From Amphibalanus amphitrite (Eukaryota; Arthropoda; Thecostraca; Balanomorpha; Balanidae): DNA of 64,000 nt. The position numbers were made by a program, and so were the translations under genes. Below are positions 54,801 through 64,000 of the stretch, one piece after another. Where the stretch lies: positions 1-64,000 of the forward strand of contig NW_024882865.1 in NCBI RefSeq assembly GCF_019059575.1, given 5' to 3'. The stretch's first letter is position 1, and each line of letters begins with the position of its first letter. The notes under the pieces are model-generated. The model had not been told where the DNA came from, searched no databases, and saw nothing but the letters and a program-made list of their open reading frames with translations.

Positions 54801-56944
54801 TCCGTGACGCCGGCGCTGAACTGAGACAGCAGGTCCACGCCCTGGTCCTGCTTCCCCTCGGTGTTCTCGGAAGTCTGCTCGGACACCGGCGCCGCGTCCT
54901 GAGTCTCACCGGTAGGTTGTTCGGCAGCCGGATTGGCGGCGTGGTCCATACCCTCCTGAATGCCCTCCTGAATGCCCCTCTGGATTTGTTGTGTCAGTGA
55001 CGAGACGCCTTCTCCGAGCTGGGAGAAGAAGTCGGTATCCTGGCCCTCAGCCGGTTGCTCCGTCGCCTCTCCTGCGGGTGGCTTAGACGACTCCTCAGTC
55101 CGCAGCTCAGCCTGCTGTTCAGCCATCTTCTCCGCCGACCTCTCGGCGACAGCAGCGATACTCTCCTCCAGCTGCTCCGCGAACGCAGAGATCCCGCCAC
55201 TCAGACGAGCCAGGATCTCATCCGTCGACGACGTCCCGCCAGCCTCGGCCACGCCCTCCTGGCCGTACTCGTACTCCTCTGCCGGGACGGCAGCGGCGGC
55301 GGGCGGCTGGCCGGGCACGAACTCTGCCGCGCCGGGGTTCAGGTCGTGTCCGGCGGGCGTGAACTCGGCAGCAGCGGGGTTCAGGGGCGAGCCGGGCTCG
55401 GCACCTCCTCCGGACTCCATGGCGCAGGCTCCGGAGGCCACAGGCGTCACCGACACGGGCGTCTGTGGACAGAGAGACAGAGATCAGTACCGACTCCAGA
55501 GGTTTCTGTCATCGTCACAGGCGTCTAGCGAAGGGTCAGCGGGGAACGGATAGTTATGTGTTTGACAGTCAGCCACACACATCAGTCTGTAATCCACTCA
55601 ATATCATGGACTTCACAGAAGCATATATCACCGCTGAGACTCAGCGATAAAGGGAACATCTATCTCGATTGGCGATACTGTTCGACAGGGGATTACCATT
55701 TAAATTGGGTGGTCTCAAGGCCATTGACATCGAAGTTGTAAATGACCTGATACAATCAGATTATCTGACAATGACTGTTTCACTGGGCCACCAATATCGA
55801 ACAAAAATACTTTATTTGAAGAGCCCATTATCGATTTTCACACTTCACATAACTACAAACAATACAATACCCTATAACACAAATCACCACACCCTTCATA
55901 TCACCGCCCCTACCAAAAAAGCCCCGTCACCCACTCCCCCCTCTCTCACACACACAACAGAACATCTGTGACCAATCACAAAAAAAGCGACACCGTCCAC
56001 CGCAAAAACCACCCTCCTATGTTCACAGGCAGGGTGCAGGCCTGCAGAGAGAAGCGGGTCGACCCCACCCGGGCCCGAGCGGGGGCGGGCGCGCTCTAGC
56101 TAGACACGGACAAAGCAGCGACATGTCTGACCGAGCCGCGGCGCACCGCGGGGGTGGCGAATGCGGCGCACGAGCGCCAAAAAAGGCGCGTCTCTCGGGA
56201 CGAGCAGCGCGATAGAATACGGAGAGCGTGATGCCGGGATGGGGAGCGACCGAGAGACGTAAACGGAGCGAAGCCATAGACCGGCCACCAAAACGGGTGG
56301 AGATTTATCGTGACAGGGTGACTCAGAGGTAGACAGGTTACCAGCAGAATAGACAGGTTACTTGCAGAATTAGATGCGGGCAAGCGTGGCGGTTACCTGT
56401 GGTAGGGGTCGGTGTTTTGTTGTAAGCCAACTAGATAGCACAACAGCAACAAGTAGGTAGGAAATGAGCATTACCCTTTCACTTGACATCTTTCTCTGAC
56501 TGACCCCTTCTGCAGCTCGAACATCTCTGACCCAAACTGTCCTCTCTTACCCACACACCCTCTCTGACCCCACAGCCTCCCTCCCTGGCCCCACAGCCTC
56601 CCTCCCTGACCCCACGGCCGCCCTCACTGATCCCACACCCGCCCTCCCTGACCCCACAGCCACCCCCCTCTGACCCCACAGCCAATCTCCCTGTCCAACA
56701 GCCGACCTCCCTGACCCCACAGCCCACAGGAGACCTCCCTAACCCAACACCCTCCTTGCCTCCACACACCCGCCCTCCCTGACCCCACGGCCGCCCTCTC
56801 TGACCTTGGTCACCGCTCCGCTGGGACTGACGTCGACGTAGCTCCACTGGGCGTCCTCCTCGCTGCTCGAGTCGTCGTCGTCGTCTTCCACTACGTCACT
56901 GTCCACCTCCTGGAGACCGTCGATCTCGGATAGCACGTTATCCA
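51878..56944 (-). CDS. PAM2-motif, Ala-rich amphipathic-repeat protein, possibly MAP-like (3 visible exons, 5' end not found)
   Basis: Minus-strand exons 56944-56805, 55462-52540 and 52236-51878 join in frame with AG/GT junctions, giving about 1,140 residues; upstream exon(s) are missing. The first visible exon is acidic, with EVDSDVVEDDDDDSSSEED then WSYVDVS. Exon two opens with tandem PAM2-type motifs LNPAAAEFTP and LNPGAAEFVP (55313-55384), the consensus that binds the MLLE domain of poly(A)-binding protein. Five amphipathic units of the FFSQLSGGVSSLAHQIQ type follow, then long A/E/Q repeats of 11+11+7 residues, then about 300 residues of basic K/T/A/P-rich disordered tail. SPTK occurs four times in the tail and last exon, a proline-directed kinase site. 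The layout (acidic N-terminus with a WxY motif, PAM2, basic SPxK tail) suggests a microtubule-associated protein such as insect MAP205, but this is inference. It could also be an unrelated PABP-binding or lipid-surface protein. Confidence 0.75.
53831..54178 (-). repeat. Four tandem 87-bp coding repeats (29 residues, 11+11+7)
   Basis: The sequence CTGTTCCAAGAAG recurs at 53831, 53918, 54005 and 54092, exactly 87 bp apart. Each unit encodes AAGKAEDFLEQ, AAGQANDMAEQ and AAESAEQ. The 11- and 7-residue periods suit amphipathic or coiled-coil helices. The high DNA identity suggests recent duplication or conversion. Confidence 0.93.
56535..56805 (-). repeat. Intronic minisatellite, about 19-bp unit, abutting a splice donor
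   Basis: On the minus strand the unit is close to GGTCAGGGAGGGCGGCTGTG and repeats about 12 times with variation. The first unit begins at the 5' splice site of the 56944-56805 exon (AAG then GTCAGAGAGG), so the array looks like an expanded splice-donor sequence. Confidence 0.75.
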
Positions 56945-57962
56945 CTGAAACACAAAAGAAAAAGTCAGCTCATGGTGCGACAGGGAAGAAGCTTTTAAGC
57001 GAGTGACGACCAGCGTCTGGAATCCATGACACACAGTGTTAGGATACGTCAATGTATATGGGTCAGGGAACATCATTCAAGCCGTAGTCCCTCTTGTTGC
57101 GGAGCATTTTAAATAAGAGGGTTCATGAGCTGCGCGAATACATCAGGCCGCTCATACGTGATACAGAAGTCAAACATGCTCAATAATTAACGTGGGTGGG
57201 GTTAGGGGGGGGGGGGAAGCAATCCTTTTCCAGGGCATAAACGCTCGACGACAACAGTGAACAGTGGCCTTGCTGTGATATGAAGCGACGCTGTTCCTCG
57301 CCAGCCAAGATCTGGTCCCTGTTGCTCGATATGACAGCACCTGGTTATTCCACCTCATCCTACTTGCTACATACATAATTCCACAGACGCATTGTGCAAA
57401 CGTCAGGTCCTATTCTGCGCAGCACTGCAGTTTAATATATTCACCACACGATTCCCAAACCTGACCGAAACCGCAAAGGATCCACAATCCAATCCTCCAT
57501 CTCTCCAAGCGCACTTACTTTTTGATTAAATTTGCCTCCCCACATCAACCAAAAGCAGCGAGAAAGGTCCAGCCTCCTTCCACTACAAATCTGCATTGTC
57601 CTACCATCATTTCCAACTCCCACGTCAAAATATCTGCGTTCTGAGGTCAGCCTCCGTCCTGCCCCACTAGCTGAGCTCCGACATCAAACGGCGACCGACG
57701 GGCCGGTAACGTACCGACATTCACCCCACATCCGCCGGGGAGGGGGAGGGGAGGGGGGCGGAGAGGTGACCTTCACAACTCGGCTCACCTGTGGTCAGCA
57801 CGGGGGCGTGGGGAGGGGGAGGGAGAGGGGGAGCGGCGGAGAGATGGGGCTGCACGACCGCTGCACACTGGGCCGGGGGTCCGGAAAAGTGCTAGAAATT
57901 ATTTGTGATTGAGTTGTTGATCTCAGTGACAAGCAAACATGCTAAAAACGAAGTGGGGCTGC
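56945..57962. other. Intron or upstream region of the PAM2 gene; G-rich block
   Basis: No exon recognised. Runs of GGGG at 57725-57765 and 57800-57840 (plus strand) could form G-quadruplexes. Missing 5' exons of the PAM2 gene may lie here or further right on the minus strand. Confidence 0.4.
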
Positions 57963-58402
57963 TCAACCCTCGCCGGACCTATTGTCGGACCCCCCACCCC
58001 CTCGGCCGGCCGAGGGGGGAGGGTTGGTACGACCCCTTTTTGCCGTTTCGCCCCTAATGGAGTTAGAGCCTCGCGGAAAAAACAAGCGTGTGCGCCGTTT
58101 CAAGGCGGAACGATTGATACCCGATTTTAAGGTCCCAGGTCAACCGGTAACCTCTGAGGTGAAGTCAAAAAGCCCAAGGTAGGGTTTGGTTTTTGGCAAA
58201 TAATTTCGCATGACCGGTGTGACGTCATAAATGACGTCACGGAAGGTCAAAAATGCAAAAGTAAAGCATCGGATCTTGCAAGGAATGCACGAAATCACGA
58301 TTCCGTGTGCTTGAGATAGTTTGAAATCATTCCATGCGCAAAAACAACAGTTTCCTTATTTCCCCATCCACTTTTAATGGTGAGGTCACGTGACCTCGAA
58401 GA
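57963..58402 (+). mobile_element. Truncated family J element
   Basis: Begins TCAA (57963-57966, a decayed TTAA) and CCCTCGCCGGACCTATTG, with the GGCCGGCCGAGGGGGG hairpin, then matches 49201-49330. After an internal deletion it continues with the paired TGACGTCA sites (58220 and 58232) and sequence close to 49670-49830. It ends near 58402 without a right terminus. Confidence 0.8.
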
Positions 58403-61235
58403 GTAGCAGGCATTAGCAAAAATTGCGAGTAGGGCATGACAGAAAGATGATTGGTGGTTTGTATGGCATGGCCATTTTTAACGGCTCGAAATAACATTTC
58501 TCAAAAAGTCTAACTAAAGAGCAAGTTGTTGTTGATTATCACTGACTTGTGTTTAGGGGTTAATAATGACTGAATTTTTTAGTTTGGCCCAGAAATGTTG
58601 ACAGCATTGTGTGCGTTGATCAATTCTGAGCTCAGGGACATATATTTCATTTAGATCAAAAGCGTTTGTTTTTCACAACTTCCAGCGTTTTAAAGAGCGC
58701 CGGGCCTTCAGTAGAGCGGCGAGGTGACAATTGCCCCTACATCATGTGGTTTACTGGCGCATATCTCGAAAAGTAGCAGCGAAAAGCAGCAAAGCACCTA
58801 TATGGAACAAAAGATGAGTAATCATAGGCTAGTATGAAATGTTCATTTTTAGCCGCTCGAAATAACGTTTTTATAAAAGTCTAATAAAAAAATTGGATAT
58901 GATTTTAAATTGCGTCTTGCAGCTGCTTGCAAACAGCTAGCTTATCTTGCAGAAAAGCGATGCAATATGTCAGAATGATGTTGGCACAGTGAACAACAGT
59001 GCCCTGAACTAGTCTGACAGGAAATTTCGTTCAAAACGACGATTGGTCAACTAATAAATTACCACTAAAGTTCATCATTAAAATCGGTAAATGTGGTGGC
59101 CTATAGAGAGTCTAAATTGTCTTGTGTTTGGTGACAACTGACAACCTCAATTTTGACCTTAGGGCAAAACTAGCATCGGAATCGTATTCTTCGATCAATT
59201 TGGGATTAAATGATACCTATTTTGTTCATATTGCGGACAGTCAGTTTGGGGGGAATTTCTAGCGCTTTTTCAGGCTGCCGGCCTACAGTGCGCTGCTTGC
59301 CGTACAATACCGTATAGAAGGCAGCCGCGCAGGCGGCAAGCGAAGGCATAAAATAGAATCAGGCTTGGCCGAGAAACGCCAAAATAATGACCATAGATAA
59401 GACGGAAGTCGAATGGTGGTCGGGTTGACATATGTAAATAAGCACTGAGACGAGAAGCGATGATAAATTTCCCAGCCATTGATGATAAAAGAGGAAACGC
59501 ATCACAATACACATGACTTGGAACTTACTTAGAACAAACTCGCCTTCCTTTTGCCCTAGTCTAAGATCAGAGCAGACCCTACTCCCTCAGTACAGTCCCG
59601 TTCACGTCTCATCAAATCCGATCACACGCTCCCCTAGCTCAGCAGGAGCACCAATAATTCAAACCCCAACCGTTCTGGTCCCCTCCCTAGTCCATCTACC
59701 CAGTGAACCGGAAGCCTCGCCGAGACGCCGAGAGGGCACCGGGCCGCCGGGTTCGCTCCTCGGCTGTCCCCAGCACAATCCAACCATCCATCGTGCTGCT
59801 AACGTGCCCCGTCGCTAGTCGGCAAAATCCGAGACAAAAACGACACGCGTGGTGGGCAAAACCGGCGCAAGGCGCACGACTGGGCTGTGTAGAGAGTGGA
59901 GGGAGGGGAGAGAGGGATTAACGGGAGCAGGCCGAGGCATGGAGGGGATTATAAGACGCTGAGAGGGGTTTGGCGGTGCTGAGTAGGTTCAGCCCGCGGC
60001 TGAGCTGAACTTGCTAGCGGTACACAGTGGGTGAAACAGTTACCTTGACAACAGACGGAAAACATTACAGGAACAATGTCGCTCGCCGTCACGCAGGCAT
60101 TGACGTGCATAGCATGGCGAGGAGCGTACAAAACAAAACAGAGGGCCTGTCTAGACGGCATTCCGTTGGCGGTTCGCAGTTCATTCGCCCTTACAGACAC
60201 TGACCTGTGACCTTTACCCCGCCTCCAGACCAGACCGTGACCCGTGCCACATTTGGCGGAGGGTCACAGAGGCCAGACCGCCCACGCTATTCGCTGTCTG
60301 GATGCTCCGACACCGCACCCGAGCGGTGCACACTGGTCGGAAACGCCCTCACGAGAGGCCACGGGCGATTCCGGAGTTTCGGATTATTTTTATATAGATC
60401 GATTTGAAATTGATCAAATTATTATACTTAGGCCAAAAAAACTAATCCGGGTGACCAAAAATAACTGTAATCAGCCCCCGAAGATGGGGTATCCCAGAAC
60501 TCGGAAACTGACGCGGAGCAAGAGGTTTCTTGAGCCGGATATTCAGAGTCTTATTGCTGATAGACACCATATTGAAATCCCACATATTATGCATCAAAAT
60601 GTTCGTTATGAAGTTGCCGACTGGTCAGTGCAAAATTTTTGGCATACTAAATCCCTAACTAAGATGCACTATAGCTTTTTATGAAGGCTCTCCTACAGTG
60701 ATTCTGGAATATAACTGCAAAGTTTAGGTAAGGAAACAACAGGTAGTCCCATCTAGTTCCACTCTGATTTTTTGTGAGATGAAGTAGGATTTAAATTTAC
60801 ACCAGGGCAACATAAAAGCTAACTGCGCATATTTGCGCAAAATTTGCAGGAGCCGCTCTTCCTACCCAACTACCGCCCGCCCCGCCCCAGTTTCGGCTCG
60901 GCCGCCGCGCCCGGCTTACGCTGACCTGTGTGGCCTGCACGCATCCATGCGTAGTTGACTGGTCATTAAAAACAGATGCGCTTGAGTTTATGAATTTTGT
61001 GAAAAGCGCGTGTTATGTATGCATTTATGTATGTATTGACATCAAAAGCCTTCCACACATTGCGTGGCGATTACGGCTTGCATTTAGAGAGCCTTGCTAT
61101 TGACAACCATCACTCGGCTGAAGAAAGTGGAAATTGAAACTTTCGTGAATATAAGACGCTGCAAATATAGGACACCTGTCACTGACGTCGGGTTACCTTG
61201 GGCCGTCTTTTGACATTAGATCACAATTCCGGTAT
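58403..61235. other. No gene recognised; a diverged duplication
   Basis: Two segments at about 58396-58535 and 58770-58900 share AGTAGCAG, CCATTTTTA or TTCATTTTTA, GCTCGAAATAAC and AAAAGTCTAA, so they are old copies of one another. No coding region is supported from 59250 to 61235; GC-rich patches at 59700-59900 and 60850-60920 hold only chance frames. Confidence 0.45.
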
Positions 61236-62870
61236 TCAACCCTGGCCGGACCGATTGGTTTTCTATATTGACCGGGGAGGGTCGGTACAACTCCCTCGCC
61301 GTTTCGCCTCTAATTGAGCTAGAGCCTCGCGGAAAAAAACAAGCTTGTGTGCCGTTATAAGACGCAAAAATTAGGTAGGGTGAATAGGTCAAAAACGCCC
61401 CCATTAAGCGCGAAACCTTCTGACACTCAACCCAACACAGATTACTCAAACCTTTGGGCACCATCATGTAGCTCATTCTTTTTACTACGCTTTGAGACCA
61501 AGAAAAGACACCTGCGTGTGGTATTTAACCCCCCAAAAAGGTTTTCGCATACCCTTACAAAAGGGCGTTTTGCCCCACACCCTGGGTAATACGCCCACAC
61601 CCATGTGCAAAGCGCCCCCACCCCATCCAGCAACAGAAAATGATGAACATGGCAGAACTTGACGTCATTCTGAAGTCATTTGTGATCAACCTATCAGTAT
61701 CATAGCCTTTGGAATACAATTTTGTTGCAATGTGTAAAATAGATGCCCAGAGGAGTCCTGAAAGTTTGGTGACGATATCTGCAGTCGTTTAGGATATATC
61801 AACAAAAAAGGAAGGGGAGGCCTTTTCGGCACCCACCTACAGGGCGCTACCCTGCACTCTCACCACCGTGCAAAACGCCCCCCTTTCAGAAAACTGGGGG
61901 CGTCTTGCCCCATGCATCGAGTAGGCGTCTTTCCCCATCCACTCCATTTCCGGTCAACAAAATATTGACAAAAAACGCGCCACTAACGCCGTAGCATAAT
62001 AAATTCAACAGAATGGCAATAAAGCGCAGTTTTTAGTGATGTGCACAATAGCAAATTTTGTGATATAAAGAGGGCATCAAAATCTTAGGAATCTTCTGTA
62101 AAAACAACAAAAACAACACCCAAAACCAACATCAGCACCTACCCACGCTGCTCCTCAAGACGCAGAACCGGAAATAGAGACCTACGTAAACAAGCAGCTG
62201 ACTGTTCTGAAAGACAGGATAAAACACCTATCCGTCGATAAGAAATACGATTTTTTTAGGGGAGGCGTTTAACCCAGGGGTGCGTTTTCCCCACAGTTAC
62301 CCTACTACCCGATTTTAAGGTCTTAGGTCAGCCAGTGACCTCTTAGGTCAGGTAAGTGCCACAAGGCACGGGCTCGGTTTTAGGTTAATTACTTTGCCAA
62401 AAATGGTCGCACTGCCGCGATTTTGGCATCATCGTGTTTGTCTAGCTCAGGCGCATTGAATGCTATACTTGGTGTTCGGGTGAAGTCAACTTAAGGTGTT
62501 AACCTCGGGTCAAGGTCAGGTCGGAGCCCCTCAGGTCACGAAAATGGTTGAAGGAGGTCATATTGCATATCATTCTATTCGGCAGGTCTTCCTGAGTCCA
62601 ATGGTGGCTTTCCCGACTCTCTAGCTCCATCTGATCAGGAGTTATTGACGAAAAACTTATATGGTCTTAGTGACGTCATAAATGACGTCACGCAAAGTCA
62701 ACAATGCTAAAGTCAAGCATTGGACCTTGCAAGGAGTGCATTAACCCTTCCCGGTGCCCGAATAGCAGCTCCCAATTTCCCTTGTTGACTTAAAGTGGTG
62801 CTAGATCCTGTATTATACTCAATTATGACGTCATAACTTAACAGATTCACGTCATATATTTAGTGCTTGA
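61236..62870 (+). mobile_element. Degenerate family J element split by a roughly 930-bp insertion
   Basis: The start is TCAA (61236-61239) then CCCTGGCCGGACC, matching the family J left end up to about 61377. The matching sequence resumes at 62306 (ACCCGATTTTAAGG) and runs with small deletions to about 62870, including paired TGACGTCA at 62671 and 62683. No intact right terminus. Confidence 0.75.
61375..62305. mobile_element. Unclassified insertion with GTAGGGT/ACCCTAC ends
   Basis: It interrupts the family J copy. The left edge reads GTAGGGTGAATAGG and the right edge CAGTTACCCTAC. GGGGCGTTTTGCCCC-like motifs recur near both sides and internally (about 61400, 61562, 61878, 61905 and 62265). 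Bases about 61665-61860 are a fragment of a family E element in inverted orientation. The target duplication is ambiguous (possibly TA). No protein recognised. Confidence 0.55.
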
Positions 62871-64000
62871 CATCCAAATGATAGCTTACATATGACAGAG
62901 AAGGTATGCAAAGTTTTATGAAGTTTGCTTCACTAGTTGTGGAATAGCAAGCAAAAAACTTTTGCGGAAAGGCCGCTGGCCTCTCGCTGGAGCGTTTCCG
63001 ACCAGTGTGCGGTGGAGCGGTGGAACGCCAAAGGAATCCGAATGTAACCAGCACCGTTTGAGCAGAAGACTTTTAATAAAAGCTCGCCAGCCACAGTAAA
63101 ACAACAAGGAGCCCAATAACTGCTAGCTGCATCAATTCATAGAAAGCACTTGGACACTGCATTCCGCCTAGCCGTAACCACATACCACCAAGGAAGCAAC
63201 ACACAGACCGCCGCCGTCAGGGAAGCGGCGCCACCGTCGCCACTGCCACGTCCGCTCCGCCTGGGGGTCACCCGGGTCATGTGACATTCCGTGACCCCAG
63301 CGACCCCGCCCAGCTGACCTGACCGAGCCCACCACAGGAACGGCCGGACCGATAACCCGTCCGGGTCATATGCCAACATGGCCAGCCCGTCGAAGACCAC
63401 GTCATAGCGGTCGTGGTGATGGAAGCGGGAGGGGGCGCATCTGCACGCGTTTAAAAGTCCGCTCAGCAACGCGACGGTACCAGAGGTCAGCGTCTCGGCA
63501 GGCCGGTCATGGTATTCATGAGGGGCTCGGCCGGCACAGGCGCGGCGGGGACGGTATGGGGCGCTCCACCGCCACGCCGCCGCGGCAGAAAAGAGTGCAT
63601 TGTCTGTCGCCCGTCTGGGTGCGTGTCCTTGGAGCCCGTGAATGGCGGACCGCCGCGACACGGTCGGGCAGCGGTACGGCGCAGGTTTGTCCTCGGCCAT
63701 TGGAGGAACGCCGAACGTCTCTTCCTCAGAACCGGCCGCCTTTTTAACGGCGGTCCCCGCCACGGGCTGGGATTTCCTGGCGCTGATATCACGGCGCATG
63801 GTGGCTGATGGAGTTTGAGAACGACAGAGACATGTCTTCTGCAGCAAGCTGTGTTCAGTGGACCCCAGAGGGTGCCTACCCCAGAGGGTGCCTGTGACGA
63901 GTCTGAGGGCGATTTGTGAGATCGTCATAACAGTGTCCTTTTCGTGTGCTTTACTGAGTAACGCTCTCGATATGAATACGATGAGCCTCACCGCCAAACT
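62871..64000 (-). other. No gene established; 286-codon open frame at 63137-63997
   Basis: The longest unexplained frame is on the minus strand (63137-63997), in GC-rich DNA. Its translation includes ARKSQPVAGTAVKKAAGSEEE and an Arg/Ala-rich remainder with no domain I can name. Overlapping plus-strand frames of about 100-125 codons exist in the same place, which suggests a composition effect. It could be an upstream or untranslated exon of a minus-strand gene; I cannot show it. Confidence 0.25.

Noticed and set aside
59635..59680. Second TAGCTCAG match with AATTCAAACC downstream
   Set aside because: Spacing and stems do not fit a tRNA.

Overview
This window looks like a repeat-rich, gene-poor stretch of nuclear DNA from an invertebrate animal, most likely an arthropod. 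The evidence is three intron-containing genes with canonical GT/AG junctions, a CR1/Jockey-like LINE, hAT transposons, long microsatellites and no bacterial gene organisation. The arthropod assignment is inference, not proof. It rests on the general character of the repeats and on a resemblance of one gene to insect 205 kDa microtubule-associated proteins.

Three host genes can be read, all on the minus strand. A caveolin homologue lies at 22998-25414; three exons are visible, the 5' end was not found, and it is unusually cysteine-rich. A complete six-exon alpha-tubulin of 448 residues lies at 40872-43673; it is a divergent isotype without Lys40. A large Ala-rich, 5'-incomplete protein lies at 51878-56944. 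It has tandem PAM2 (PABP-binding) motifs, amphipathic 11/7-residue repeats and a basic SPTK-containing tail, and may be MAP-like. Two of the three products are linked to the cytoskeleton or membrane, but there is no evidence that the genes work together.

The rest is mostly transposable elements. The dominant signal is a superfamily of roughly 0.9-1.2 kb non-coding elements flanked by TTAA (about 8370-10658, 12893-15240, 26281-29823, 31272-34703, 44338-50176, 57963-58402, 61236-62870, plus the first 125 bases). They begin CCCTCGCC or CCCGCGCC. They carry a G-run/C-run hairpin just inside each end and have one 'long' end with a repeated terminal motif and one 'short' end. Their interiors are loaded with AGGTCA half-sites and paired TGACGTCA palindromes. 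The TTAA target site, CCC-type termini and end asymmetry resemble piggyBac; no transposase for them is in the window, so they would be non-autonomous. They are nested in one another and abut at shared TTAAs.

Other mobile DNA: a hAT element with intact 8-bp target duplications but a frameshifted transposase (1453-4068); a second hAT-like element (46302-49192) that sits inside a TTAA element and itself contains a LINE (about 46710-48527); a 174-bp MITE with an 8-bp duplication (35996-36169); and a fold-back element (27772-27869). Long gene-free stretches are 4650-8369, 10659-12892, 15241-22997, 29824-31271, 34704-40871, 56945-61235 and 62871-64000. All exon calls are from reading frames, splice motifs and recognised family motifs only; no database search was possible.
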